IMG/VR virus record: IMGVR_UViG_3300036715_000697
Span: 1-27,794 of that record
Strand: one strand, 5' to 3'
Source: a virus
Length of the DNA stretch: 27,794 bases
Shown: positions 14,438-21,952 of the stretch, piece by piece
How positions within the stretch are numbered: position 1 is the first letter of the stretch
How the letters are laid out: the number at the start of each line of letters is the position of its first letter
The notes under the pieces: model-generated
What the model was told of the DNA's origin: nothing
Database searches by the model: none
The model's input: the letters and a program-made list of their open reading frames with translations, nothing else
Translations under genes and position numbers: made by a program

Positions 14438-15401
14438 TAATGTTGTTGAGGTAATTACTAACCTCAAAAAAATGAGCTGGGACGAATTAAGCTTGGATGC
14501 GCAAGTGTCCATCGTCTTCGCATCTTGTCGTAACCAATTCAAATCCATCAAGTGGTGGACTGAAAAGGCGGAGGATATCAACGCAACGGAAGCAACAAAG
14601 GATGCTGCTGCAAAAGCCACGCGTGAAATGTCTACGTCGTTGAGCACAATGCTCCCATTTCTCCAACGTGCAGCCGAGTACGAAGAAGCATCAATCCTTG
14701 ACATCGTACATGATATGTCCAGCACAGACATCAACGACGGTAGCACTGTTGACGACTACACAGACGCGTCAGCTACGGCTATAAAAGATAAGCCATACAA
14801 ATGGGCTAAGGAGTCGCTGATCAAATCAGGTGACTGGGAATTAATTGATGTGCGCACGCCAAAGCAGAAGCGTGAAAACATCCCCGAGATCATGGAGCCT
14901 AAGCAGTATAAGGACAAAGCTACCCTGATCATCCTTGATCGTGACACAGTTGCGAACCGAATCGCATCTGGACTCGCATGCAAAATAATGCTGAACCAAA
15001 CAAAATCACGGTTCAACAAACTAGCTCGGGATTTAGAAATATCCTGTCTGTCTCCGATGGTTTGGAATATCCTGACAGCAAACGAGTCGCTGCAAACACG
15101 CCGTGTATTTGAGTTAGCTAAATTCTCACCGCCATACGTCAATAATAAGTTTATGCTCGCTAAGGAAGTCGTGCAGATCTGGGAAGAACTCGTAGAGATG
15201 GACTTCGACGACCAACAGAAGCGTAACATCAAGTCCGACACACGTCAACTGAAGCGTACGATCGCTGATGCATCGCGCGCGGCAGTAATGATGGCGACAC
15301 TTACCTCTGGTTTAGCAGCAATGACCAAAGCAGGGGTATCACCAGAAGTCATGGCATTAATTGCTGCGCAGGCGATGGCACCCGCTACTGCAACTGCTTA
15401 A
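14424..15401 (+). CDS. Hypothetical early protein (325 aa)
   Basis: The 325-residue protein is largely helical. The N-terminal region (LSLDAQVSIVFASCRNQFKSIKWW) and the middle (KPYKWAKESLIKSGDWELID, then ANRIASGLACKIML) show no catalytic motif that I can identify. The last 50 residues are Ala/Met-rich (ASRAAVMMATLTSGLAAM; VMALIAAQAMAPATATA), resembling a weakly hydrophobic or self-associating tail. TGGAG lies about eight bases before the ATG. It is the last gene before a strong terminator and so ends the first early transcription unit. Its size and place suggest a DNA-metabolism or host-takeover protein, but this is inference. Confidence 0.75.
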   Translation: MSMINNVVEVITNLKKMSWDELSLDAQVSIVFASCRNQFKSIKWWTEKAEDINATEATKDAAAKATREMSTSLSTMLPFLQRAAEYEEASILDIVHDMSSTDINDGSTVDDYTDASATAIKDKPYKWAKESLIKSGDWELIDVRTPKQKRENIPEIMEPKQYKDKATLIILDRDTVANRIASGLACKIMLNQTKSRFNKLARDLEISCLSPMVWNILTANESLQTRRVFELAKFSPPYVNNKFMLAKEVVQIWEELVEMDFDDQQKRNIKSDTRQLKRTIADASRAAVMMATLTSGLAAMTKAGVSPEVMALIAAQAMAPATATA

Positions 15402-15406
15402 CCAAT

Positions 15407-15439
15407 AACTCCGATGCCAGGCATCGGAGTTTATTTTTG
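15407..15439 (+). terminator. Strong intrinsic terminator of the first early operon
   Basis: AACTCCGATGC (15407-15417) pairs perfectly with GCATCGGAGTT (15421-15431) around CAG, followed by TATTTTTG. The 11-pair stem plus T-run, five bases after the stop codon of the 325-aa gene, is a textbook rho-independent terminator on the plus strand. Confidence 0.85.
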
Positions 15440-15453
15440 TCCCAATGCTTTTG

Positions 15454-15469
15454 TTCGCGCAAGCGCGAA
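15454..15469. repeat. TTCGCGC-AA-GCGCGAA hairpin, copy 2
   Basis: This is identical over 16 bases to 12339-12354. It lies 15 bases beyond the terminator T-run. It marks both repeat-rich gaps that flank the first early operon. Confidence 0.55.
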
Positions 15470-15518
15470 AGGTAAAGATTTACAGTCGCAAAAGCAAAGT
15501 CAAAAGCCTGCACAACCG

Positions 15519-15541
15519 GGGTCAGCTAGACAAGCTGACCT
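15519..15541. repeat. GGTCAGCT/AGCTGACC hairpin
   Basis: Perfect eight-base arms at 15520-15527 and 15533-15540 surround AGACA, extended by one G-U pair. No T-run follows, so termination is unlikely. A regulator site or a single-strand origin-type hairpin is more plausible. Confidence 0.5.
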
Positions 15542-15723
15542 AACTCTTATACAAGACTCACATTGCCACAAAGCAATGTATTCTGAAATGCAAAAAGAGT
15601 TCCATTTAGGATTATTTTTTCTATTTAATTATTACTACTTCCTTTACTCTTTTCTAAAATTTCAGAAGATCAGAAGGAAATAGATAAAAGAGAGAGAAAA
15701 GATATATAAAACAAGGACTTAGT

Positions 15724-15746
15724 GCATTCCGAAACGCATTCCGAAA
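15724..15746. repeat. Tandem GCATTCCGAAA iteron-like pair
   Basis: The 11-base unit occurs at 15724-15734 and 15736-15746, a 12-base period. Two tandem copies close to AT-rich DNA and a replication gene are compatible with initiator-binding iterons. Two copies alone are thin evidence. Confidence 0.5.
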
Positions 15747-15798
15747 TTTCCCATTTTCCCTCTGTTCTTCCGTTATTTGTGGTTATACCGACATGTCT

Positions 15799-15814
15799 TT
15801 TGTACATGTACAAA
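15799..15814. promoter_or_regulatory. Perfect 16-base palindrome TTTGTACATGTACAAA
   Basis: Every base of 15799-15814 pairs with its counterpart. The site lies about 60 bases upstream of the TATAAT box and 97 bases before the primase-helicase start. Perfect symmetry with no spacer is characteristic of a dimeric repressor or activator operator. Confidence 0.55.
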
Positions 15815-15850
15815 TTAACATCACAAGTTTTCTCAAATCTAAAATAAATC

Positions 15851-15879
15851 TAAGCTCAATCTATCAAAACTCGTATAAT
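15851..15879 (+). promoter_or_regulatory. Candidate promoter for the replication/accessory operon
   Basis: A consensus TATAAT is at 15874-15879, 31 bases before the start codon. The -35 region (TAAGCT, 15851-15856, 17-base spacing) is poor, so an activator bound at the upstream palindrome would be expected if the promoter is used. AGGA at about 15901-15904 is the ribosome binding site. Confidence 0.45.
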
Positions 15880-15910
15880 CTTCAAACCCCCAAATTTACA
15901 TAGGAATGTT

Positions 15911-18250
15911 ATGAGAATCACGTATCTGATTGCACCGATGCCTCTCACTAAGAGCTACACAAAGAAGGACGGGGTGATCACAAAATCCAGTTACCCAATG
16001 GCGTACGAGTTCAGCTCCGCCACCGAAGACATGCCAGACCTTGCCAGCTTTGCTCGCTCCATCACCAAACACGCAGCACTTGGTCACTGCCTACTCAAAG
16101 GTGAAATCACTAAAGAACTCAAACACGAATCACGTGCCGGTAGTACTGATTCAAACTTGGCCACCGATTGGATCTGCCTCGATGTCGACGGCATACCAAA
16201 CTGCACAGCTGCCGAGTTTATGCAGCACATCAAATTGGACAACGTATCCCACATTGTTCAGTACTCAGCTTCATACATGGTCGAGAACAAGGACTTGAAG
16301 TGTCACATCTTCATTAATATAGATCCGCTCTCAGCACCAATCATCAAGCAGTGGTTAATTCAGCTCAACCACTCTACGCCAATCCTTAGATCGGCAATGA
16401 GCCTGACAAAGACTGGCAACTCACTTAGGTGGCCACTGGACATCACAGCCAGCCAGAACGACAAACTACTGTACATCACACCACCACTTATGAAGGGGAT
16501 GAAGGACACAGTTAAAGACCGCATCATTCTGATCAATGGCACTACGCATAAACTCAGTATTCCTAAAACAAACAACGCAGCACAGAACCGGGAACTCACG
16601 GACAAGCGCATCGCTGAGCTACGCGCTGCCGAAGGCTATCCCACGCGTAAGATTGCAATGAAGATGCACGGCTCCACGGAGGTCATGATTAAGCCTGACG
16701 CGTGTACTCTGTCAAACATCAAGAAAGATAGAGGCTTTGTCTACTTCAATCTCAACGGCGGAGACAGCTGGGGTTACTACCACCCAGAGGACAACCCTGA
16801 GTTCATCCACAACTTCAAAGGCGAGCCGTCTTACTTAACCAAGGAACTGCTGCCTGATTACTGGAAAGAACTCCAGGAGTCATCCAGCGCTACGCGGTCA
16901 GACGGTACCACATACTTAGCCTTCACGGACAAGCAGACCGGTCAGTACTGGCGTGGCACGCACGATGCAGCCACAGATGTTCTCGACATCTACCCTGCCA
17001 AGAACGAGACGCAGATGCGCCACTTCGCCAAGCAGCACGGCATGCCGCTCGGTGATTACATTCCTGAATGGGATCTCTGTTTCGACCCGATGGACTCAGT
17101 CCGTGTCGACCCAGTCAACCGCTCAGTTAATACATTTCAGCCCACTATATATATGATGAAGCTGCCAGACAAGAAGATCAAGACCTGCCCTAAGCTCTGT
17201 CTGCGCCTATTCCATCACGTGTGTGGTGGTGACATGGCTATTACTGAACACTGGATCAACTGGCTCGCGTATATCATCCAGTACCGCACACGCACCTGTA
17301 CCTCATGGGTACTGCACGGCCGTACTGGTACCGGTAAAGGCGCGCTGTTCCACAAAATATTACGCCCACTCTTCGGCCTTAACCAGACCGTGATCCGCAA
17401 CATGGAAGCGCTCAATGAACAATACAACGACTATATGGAAAAGTCCCTCATCATATTCGTGGATGAGGTTGATGCCAAGGCGCTTATCAACGAGCAGGGA
17501 GTCATGGCGAAAATGCGCAGCTACATCACAGAGGAAAAAGTTCCGGTACGTGCTATGTATCAAGGCCAACGGGAGATTCAAAATTATAGTAACTGGATCT
17601 TATCGAGCAACCAGTCTACGCCCGTCTCGATCACGAAGGATGACCGCCGTACGAACGTCGCTAAATTTCAAAAACAGCCACTCCTCGAAGTAATGACGTC
17701 GGAAGAGATCGACCAGCTCGAAGACGAGCTGCAAGCGCTGCATGACTACCTCGTTCAGTACAAGGTAGACCTGAAAGCGGTCAGCACACCGATACAGACC
17801 GAAGACCGGAGCACGCTCATGTCGATCAGCGAAGCGTCTGTCGATACCGTCGGGTCTGCGCTCATCGCTGGAGACTTGCCATACTTCATAAACAGCTTAC
17901 CGACGAGCGACGCATACAAGAACATCGCCAAGCTGTTCAACGAAGTTGAGTCATACAAAGACGTACTGGTTGCTATCATCGAGCGCACTACACCTGATGG
18001 TAAATGCGTAGTTACCCGTGATGAGCTATTCATCCTGTTCAACTACACCATTGGCAACATGCCCACTAGCCCGAACAAGTTCACCAGCCTACTCAAGCAC
18101 CACCGCATACACACAGAGAAAGTCTGGGTGGAGCGTGCAGTGATGGGCCTGAAAGTGACCTGGGCACACCCGGAGAAACTCACTGAGTATCTCCTTGAGA
18201 TCCACCCACCACCGGTTATTAAGCCGGTAAAGTTAAAGGCTGTGAAATGA
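15911..18250 (+). CDS. Primase-polymerase/superfamily 3 helicase replication protein
   Basis: The 779-residue protein joins two replication activities. The N-terminal part has archaeo-eukaryotic primase features: DWICLDVDG with D91 and D93 as the metal-binding pair, KCHIFINI with H132, and a SLRWP basic motif (171-175). The C-terminal part is a viral SF3-type helicase: Walker A HGRTGTGKG (469-477), Walker B LIIFVDEVD (513-521), ILSSNQ (563-568, motif C asparagine), then KDDRR (576-580) as a probable arginine finger. The family resembles D5-like/DUF5906 phage primases. It would start and drive phage DNA replication. It is the first gene of its operon and its stop overlaps the next ATG. The region between (about 230-400) is not assigned. 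Confidence 0.85.
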   Translation: MRITYLIAPMPLTKSYTKKDGVITKSSYPMAYEFSSATEDMPDLASFARSITKHAALGHCLLKGEITKELKHESRAGSTDSNLATDWICLDVDGIPNCTAAEFMQHIKLDNVSHIVQYSASYMVENKDLKCHIFINIDPLSAPIIKQWLIQLNHSTPILRSAMSLTKTGNSLRWPLDITASQNDKLLYITPPLMKGMKDTVKDRIILINGTTHKLSIPKTNNAAQNRELTDKRIAELRAAEGYPTRKIAMKMHGSTEVMIKPDACTLSNIKKDRGFVYFNLNGGDSWGYYHPEDNPEFIHNFKGEPSYLTKELLPDYWKELQESSSATRSDGTTYLAFTDKQTGQYWRGTHDAATDVLDIYPAKNETQMRHFAKQHGMPLGDYIPEWDLCFDPMDSVRVDPVNRSVNTFQPTIYMMKLPDKKIKTCPKLCLRLFHHVCGGDMAITEHWINWLAYIIQYRTRTCTSWVLHGRTGTGKGALFHKILRPLFGLNQTVIRNMEALNEQYNDYMEKSLIIFVDEVDAKALINEQGVMAKMRSYITEEKVPVRAMYQGQREIQNYSNWILSSNQSTPVSITKDDRRTNVAKFQKQPLLEVMTSEEIDQLEDELQALHDYLVQYKVDLKAVSTPIQTEDRSTLMSISEASVDTVGSALIAGDLPYFINSLPTSDAYKNIAKLFNEVESYKDVLVAIIERTTPDGKCVVTRDELFILFNYTIGNMPTSPNKFTSLLKHHRIHTEKVWVERAVMGLKVTWAHPEKLTEYLLEIHPPPVIKPVKLKAVK

Positions 18251-18603
18251 AAACATCAAAACTTATAAGTGCTCAACTTGATTGGGCTGTTGCGAAGTGT
18301 GAGGAGCTACTCAACCAGCCAGACGTTCGTATTGGGTATGACGACATATCCTTTACGTTTCAAGAAAAACGTGTGTATTGGCGCCCTTCAGAAAATTGGG
18401 CACAAGGTGGTCCGATCATTGAAAGCGAGCGTCTTTGCTTAGACATAGGGCATGACGGCGTTTGGTTAGCCGCCAATAAACAGAACTATGATGACGTTCC
18501 TAACTTTATGAACTCAGGACCAACCCCACTCATCGCAGCCATGCGCTGCTATGTCGCCTCAAAACTTGGGGACGAAGTTGAACTACCGGAGGAATTGAAA
18601 TGA
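18247..18603 (+). CDS. DUF2591/NinX-like phage protein
   Basis: The 118-residue protein shows the DUF2591 pattern: an N-terminal LDWAVAKCEELL helix, then ENWAQGGPIIESERL (about 61-75), then TPLIAAMRCYVASKLGDEVE at the C-terminus (about 93-112). The NinX/DUF2591 family is common in proteobacterial phage accessory regions and has no established activity. The ATG overlaps the primase stop (ATGA), so it should be expressed with the replication protein. Confidence 0.75.
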   Translation: MKTSKLISAQLDWAVAKCEELLNQPDVRIGYDDISFTFQEKRVYWRPSENWAQGGPIIESERLCLDIGHDGVWLAANKQNYDDVPNFMNSGPTPLIAAMRCYVASKLGDEVELPEELK

Positions 18604-18770
18604 ACCTCGAACAAACTTGGTACGAGCTAAGTCCGTACGTCTATGCTGCCTTCGGCGGTTTTGCGCTAGCCCATGCTGACAACAAAGTTGCCTATGTCAG
18701 CGCGTCACTACTAATCAGTGCAGCGATGACTATCGTTATGCTGCGCAAACATTATCGGGATGGGAAATGA
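18600..18770 (+). CDS. Small membrane protein (56 aa)
   Basis: The frame starts at ATG 18600, inside the end of the DUF2591 gene (ATGA overlap), with GGAGG about seven bases upstream, and ends overlapping the next gene. The 56 residues include hydrophobic segments at about 13-25 and 31-49, ending in a basic RKHYRDGK tail, so one or two membrane passes with the C-terminus probably in the cytoplasm. Function unknown. Confidence 0.6.
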   Translation: MNLEQTWYELSPYVYAAFGGFALAHADNKVAYVSASLLISAAMTIVMLRKHYRDGK

Positions 18771-18961
18771 ATTTTACAGGTAAGAATTTAGAACTGGTTC
18801 TGGAAGCTCTTAGCTTGGCAGCGGACGATATTCACAACAGCATCGCCACTTGCCCAGATGTGGTTGAGTACGCAGACGAGCTACAAGAGCTATATAAAAA
18901 GCAGACTTTAATAGTACGACTGCATGACCGAGTTAATTCAAAATTTGGGGTGAAAGAATGA
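18767..18961 (+). CDS. Small helical protein (64 aa)
   Basis: The 64-residue protein is helical throughout (LELVLEALSLAADDIHNSIA; EYADELQELYKKQTLIVRLHDRV) with an acidic character. ATGA overlaps on both ends tie it to its neighbours, though its own ribosome binding site (GGGA) is modest. No family was recognised. Confidence 0.6.
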   Translation: MNFTGKNLELVLEALSLAADDIHNSIATCPDVVEYADELQELYKKQTLIVRLHDRVNSKFGVKE

Positions 18962-19440
18962 AACCAGAACACACAAAAGAATTTAATGTAGAACACGCCA
19001 AAGCTGGCGCACCTTACGCACAGCGGAACGGGCTTGCGGCTCGCATTGGGATTTGGGATGCAATAGGAAGCTACCCATTAGCTGGTGTTAGGGCTGGCAT
19101 TGATGGGATGGAAGGATCTTCGTCTTGGACTGCTAAAGGGAAATTTTCTCTGGGGTATGCAGCCTATCAATTTGATCTTGTTATGACCCCACTAGGCTAC
19201 TGCGAAGGCAAGCCCGTATTTGTTGGGGATGAGCTTGAGCAAATAAATGGTGACCTTGGTTGGGCTGTTGGTGCTGCTTTTAACAACTTTACAAATTTGA
19301 GATGGAAGCGCACAGCACCAGTGATGCCAACATTCCTTCCTTGGGACAGCCCCGCAAGGATACTGGCAACACCAGCGAAGCGCACAGAAATCGAAGCCTA
19401 CTGGAAAGCACTTGATGAATTCAATGAGGCTGGGAAATGA
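18958..19440 (+). CDS. Hypothetical accessory phage protein (160 aa)
   Basis: The 160-residue protein contains a central motif DLVMTPLGYCEGKPVFVGDEL (about residues 72-92) that I recognise from several small phage accessory proteins, where a GKPVFVGDEL element recurs, and a C-terminal WKALDEFNEAG helix. The family name and role are unknown to me. It is joined by ATGA overlaps to both neighbours, and GGGG before the start is a weak site, so coupling is likely. Confidence 0.65.
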   Translation: MKPEHTKEFNVEHAKAGAPYAQRNGLAARIGIWDAIGSYPLAGVRAGIDGMEGSSSWTAKGKFSLGYAAYQFDLVMTPLGYCEGKPVFVGDELEQINGDLGWAVGAAFNNFTNLRWKRTAPVMPTFLPWDSPARILATPAKRTEIEAYWKALDEFNEAGK

Positions 19441-19607
19441 TCCATATCTTTCACAACTGGTCAAAGTGGTCAGAGTTAGTTAATACCTATTCAGGTACGT
19501 ACCAATATCGTACATGCACTATATGTAATAAGTGTGAAAAAAGAGAGGTAGGGTTAAACATTGAATTTAACTTAGCTGCTTGGAACACAAACAAGGAACC
19601 AAAATGA
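19437..19607 (+). CDS. Small zinc-ribbon-like protein (56 aa)
   Basis: ATG 19437 overlaps the previous stop and TGA 19605-19607 overlaps the next ATG. The 56 residues contain WSKWSELVN, then RTCTICNKCEKRE with cysteines at 27, 30 and 33, plus histidines at 3 and 6. This suggests a compact metal-binding knuckle like those of many short phage proteins with a 'WSKW...CxxCgk.E' arrangement. Nucleic-acid binding is possible but not shown. Confidence 0.6.
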   Translation: MIHIFHNWSKWSELVNTYSGTYQYRTCTICNKCEKREVGLNIEFNLAAWNTNKEPK

Positions 19608-19765
19608 AAAACCGCTTACCGTTCGCAGCACTAACCATTGCCTTCACCATAGCTGGTGCATGTATCGGTTATACCATGCACGATAACAGTGAATCTATCA
19701 ATGCACTTATTTTTGTTGCATTTATTGGTGGCGTGGCTGCTGCCGTGTCAGGAGATAATTTATGA
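19604..19765 (+). CDS. Small membrane protein (53 aa)
   Basis: I start it at ATG 19604 because AAGGA is placed seven bases before it and it overlaps the preceding stop. The longer frame would need a TTG inside the previous gene. The 53 residues hold two hydrophobic helices (about 5-24 and 34-48) joined by MHDNSES, a small two-pass hairpin with a Gly/Ala-rich second helix. Function unknown. Confidence 0.6.
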   Translation: MKNRLPFAALTIAFTIAGACIGYTMHDNSESINALIFVAFIGGVAAAVSGDNL

Positions 19766-20148
19766 GCAAGGCACAATTTTTAGTAGAAAACCTCAAGCCG
19801 GGCGAGGTTTATGCAGGTCTGATTTTAGGTAAAGACGGACAGCCAGATTACCACTTGGTTTTATTACCAGGAGCAACAACCAGCAACTGGCCTGACGCAC
19901 TTTATTGGGCGTATGGTCTTGATACACTTGGAAAATCAGCTCTACCCACTCGTTACGAATCTCTCCTACTCGCAATCAACATCTCTGATAGCTTTGATGC
20001 AGACGAATGGTATTGGACCTCTACGCAGCACGCCCTCAATCCCAACTACGCCTGGATACAGTATTTTGGCGTCGGCGGCCAGGACTACAACCGCAAGTCG
20101 ATTGAGTGCAGAGCTAGAGCAGTTCGCAGAATTTACATAGAGGATTAA
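19762..20148 (+). CDS. DUF1566-like (Lcl-type) domain protein
   Basis: The 128-residue protein ends with the pattern EWYWTSTQ ... AWIQYFGVGGQDY ... ECRARAVRRI (about residues 84-125), the C-terminal signature of DUF1566/Lcl-like domains. These have a C-type-lectin or sulfatase-modifying-like fold and occur on surface proteins and in many phage accessory regions. Here the domain stands alone with an acidic start and no signal peptide, so it is cytoplasmic. GGAG precedes the start and the ATG overlaps the upstream stop. The precise role is unknown; ligand binding is a family-level guess. Confidence 0.65.
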   Translation: MSKAQFLVENLKPGEVYAGLILGKDGQPDYHLVLLPGATTSNWPDALYWAYGLDTLGKSALPTRYESLLLAINISDSFDADEWYWTSTQHALNPNYAWIQYFGVGGQDYNRKSIECRARAVRRIYIED

Positions 20149-20150
20149 TT

Positions 20151-20957
20151 ATGAGCAACGATAAAATACGCAGTGAGTTTGAGGCTTGGGCAACTACTTC
20201 AGGCAAGGGAAAAGAAATAACAAGTGGCTTAATACAAACGTGTATGGGTATTTATGTGCACGGCATTACACAGACTATATGGGTTGGCTGGCGAGCAGCA
20301 CAATCTCAGAGTGAGCCAGTGTGTGGGATGTGTAATGGGCATGGAATGATTGGTGGCTTTGTTAATGCGGAAAATGGTTTTGAGTCTAATCCTTGTCCAG
20401 AATGTGCTGTTGAGCCAGTACAAGTGAGCCAGCCTGTAGGATATTTTGCGCAGTTGAATACAGGTGAGTACATTCAACTTCTTGACCCTCAAGATATATC
20501 AGAGGTTACGCCTCTTTACACATCGCCACCAGACTACCAAGCAACAGCTACAGCCTACGCCCAAGCTGTAGATCAAGTAATTGCATTGCAGAATGAAAAC
20601 GAAGCACTGAAGGCTGAGAACAAAGAGTTAAAAAAAGATGTTGATTGCTGTACATCAGCCAATATTTCCTTTAAGCGCATAAAAACTAATCTTCAAGCTG
20701 AAAACGAAGCACTACGTAAACATCTATTGCAAGCCCACCAAGCTGCAACTGTTGAAGCAAAAATTGCTGATGAATTTAGGGCAGAGTGTGATGTGCTGCG
20801 TCAACGTGTAGCTGAGTTGAAAGACATCCTTACATCTGCGCGATCAATCGCAAAACGACGTGGCGTTGATACGGCATGGGATACCTTCGACAGAAGGATA
20901 GAAAGAGCAGGAATTGGACATATAACAGCTAAAAATTTTCGGGGCTATAAAGAATGA
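20151..20957 (+). CDS. Zinc-finger plus coiled-coil accessory protein (268 aa)
   Basis: Three parts are visible in 268 residues. The N-terminal 50 residues carry a FEAWATTSGK ... GWRAAQ pattern often seen at the start of small phage accessory proteins. Residues about 58-85 contain CGMCNGHGMIGG and CPEC, a DnaJ-type CxxCxGxG pair that could bind one zinc. Residues about 140-230 form a coiled coil with LQNENEALKAENKELKK and LQAENEALRKHLLQ repeats, and then FRAECDVLRQRVAEL. The last segment is related to coiled coils in the next three genes. Function unknown; an Ea22-like grouping is possible but not supported by a specific motif. Confidence 0.65.
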   Translation: MSNDKIRSEFEAWATTSGKGKEITSGLIQTCMGIYVHGITQTIWVGWRAAQSQSEPVCGMCNGHGMIGGFVNAENGFESNPCPECAVEPVQVSQPVGYFAQLNTGEYIQLLDPQDISEVTPLYTSPPDYQATATAYAQAVDQVIALQNENEALKAENKELKKDVDCCTSANISFKRIKTNLQAENEALRKHLLQAHQAATVEAKIADEFRAECDVLRQRVAELKDILTSARSIAKRRGVDTAWDTFDRRIERAGIGHITAKNFRGYKE

Positions 20958-21370
20958 AATCAACTGATGGAATTATGGAAAAGGTGCAAGAGTTTGCAAG
21001 CTCTTGGTCGCTTGTTGGCGGTCGTTTTGATAGTGGCGATATGCTTGAGCAAGCAGAAGAACTTAAGGCTAATCTACGCGAATCAATCGAACGTAATTAC
21101 AAGTTGCAATATGATGCTAGATGTTCATTGCAAGCCGACTTAAATAACGCTAACGAAAAAATTACAGAGATTGAATCAAGGTGCGAAATTAACAGACTCA
21201 ATGCGCATAACTTCGAAATAACACTAAACGCCAATCTTCTAGCGTCTAAATGTTTAGAAGTTCACCGTGACAGATTGCAGAGTGAGTGCGAAGTACTGAA
21301 TGTTCGACTTGCACTGGTATTGATGCCTGAATCTGAGAGACTTGAAAGATTGCAGGGAAATGATGAATAA
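20954..21370 (+). CDS. Coiled-coil accessory protein (138 aa)
   Basis: The ATG overlaps the preceding stop (ATGA). The 138-residue protein is almost entirely helical with heptads and a DRLQSECEVLNVRLALVL segment (about residues 107-124) that recurs in neighbouring genes at both protein and DNA level. No enzymatic motif is visible. It probably forms a dimer, perhaps mixed with its neighbours. Confidence 0.62.
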   Translation: MKSTDGIMEKVQEFASSWSLVGGRFDSGDMLEQAEELKANLRESIERNYKLQYDARCSLQADLNNANEKITEIESRCEINRLNAHNFEITLNANLLASKCLEVHRDRLQSECEVLNVRLALVLMPESERLERLQGNDE

Positions 21371-21728
21371 GAAAAAATGTGGCTGCATCATAGCAAATGC
21401 AGCTAATACACCTGCTGTCAGAAATGGGTATGAAATGGGTGGGTACGTAAAATCTTTCTGTGCAGAACATGCGGTAAAAACATGGACTGATGCCGATGCA
21501 AACAATGTTGCAAAGGCTCTTGTTCAGTGCAAGTTAGAAATTGAACAGCTTACGGCTGAAAACACTCGATTGCAGAGTGAGTACGATAGCTTGCAGAAAG
21601 ATAAAAACGCAATGGCTGTGTATCTAAAAGCTGTTAGATGTGCCTGTAATGACTTCAAAAAACCATATATGCAGGTTTCTGATTTCAAATGGACGATTGA
21701 TAAGATAATCTTGGAGCAAGCAAAATGA
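21360..21728 (+). CDS. Cys-rich/coiled-coil accessory protein
   Basis: I take ATG 21360 (or 21363) as the start. GCAGGGA lies just upstream, and the alternative TTG at 21342 is deep in the previous gene. The protein starts with a Cys-containing KKKCGCIIANAANTP segment, then SFCAEHAV, resembling the paired Cys/His start of small phage zinc proteins. It then has a coiled coil with AENTRLQSEYDSLQKDKN, shared with its neighbours. The end overlaps the next ATG. Function unknown. Confidence 0.6.
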   Translation: MMNKKKCGCIIANAANTPAVRNGYEMGGYVKSFCAEHAVKTWTDADANNVAKALVQCKLEIEQLTAENTRLQSEYDSLQKDKNAMAVYLKAVRCACNDFKKPYMQVSDFKWTIDKIILEQAK

Positions 21729-21952
21729 ATGTTGAACAAATACAAGAGCAAGAAAACGCATCTAACGAGGCTTTTAAGCAATGGATGAACTCACGTCAAT
21801 TCCATATTGTGCAAAATACATTGAAAGAAGAGTTGATTATTTATGTCTCTGCGCTACTGCATGAAATTGGAGCTTTGAAAGCAGACTCTCTTCGATTACA
21901 GAGTGAATGCGATACACTCAAAAGAAAACTTTACGGGAGTTCCGAAAAATGA
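21725..21952 (+). CDS. Small coiled-coil protein (75 aa)
   Basis: The 75-residue protein is helical with a C-terminal LRLQSECDTLKRKLYG segment, the same element as in the two preceding genes. ATGA overlaps bind it to both neighbours. It looks like a shortened member of the same coiled-coil group. Confidence 0.6.
   Translation: MNVEQIQEQENASNEAFKQWMNSRQFHIVQNTLKEELIIYVSALLHEIGALKADSLRLQSECDTLKRKLYGSSEK

Larger units (their letters stand above)
15440..15910. other. Repeat- and palindrome-rich gap before the primase-helicase
   Basis: This 471-base stretch has no credible gene; the open frame across its first part would begin inside the terminator. It contains the second TTCGCGC hairpin (15454-15469), a GGTCAGCT/AGCTGACC hairpin, two adjacent GCATTCCGAAA units, a 16-base perfect palindrome and a TATAAT box. 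Long AT-rich stretches lie at about 15600-15715 and 15815-15910. AAATCTAAAA/AAATCTAA near 15835-15853 resembles a site at 12208-12217. An AT-rich tract, tandem repeats and a primase gene next door together suggest a replication origin plus a promoter-operator. Confidence 0.6.

Noticed and set aside
14756-15241. Minus-strand 161-aa open frame
   Set aside because: It is fully antisense to the 325-aa gene, which has a ribosome site and a terminator in the right orientation; the antisense product has typical shadow composition (Ser/Arg/Leu-rich).
15414-15683. Plus-strand 89-aa open frame after the terminator
   Set aside because: It begins inside the hairpin of a strong terminator, has no ribosome site, and its product is low-complexity sequence encoded by repeat and AT-rich DNA.
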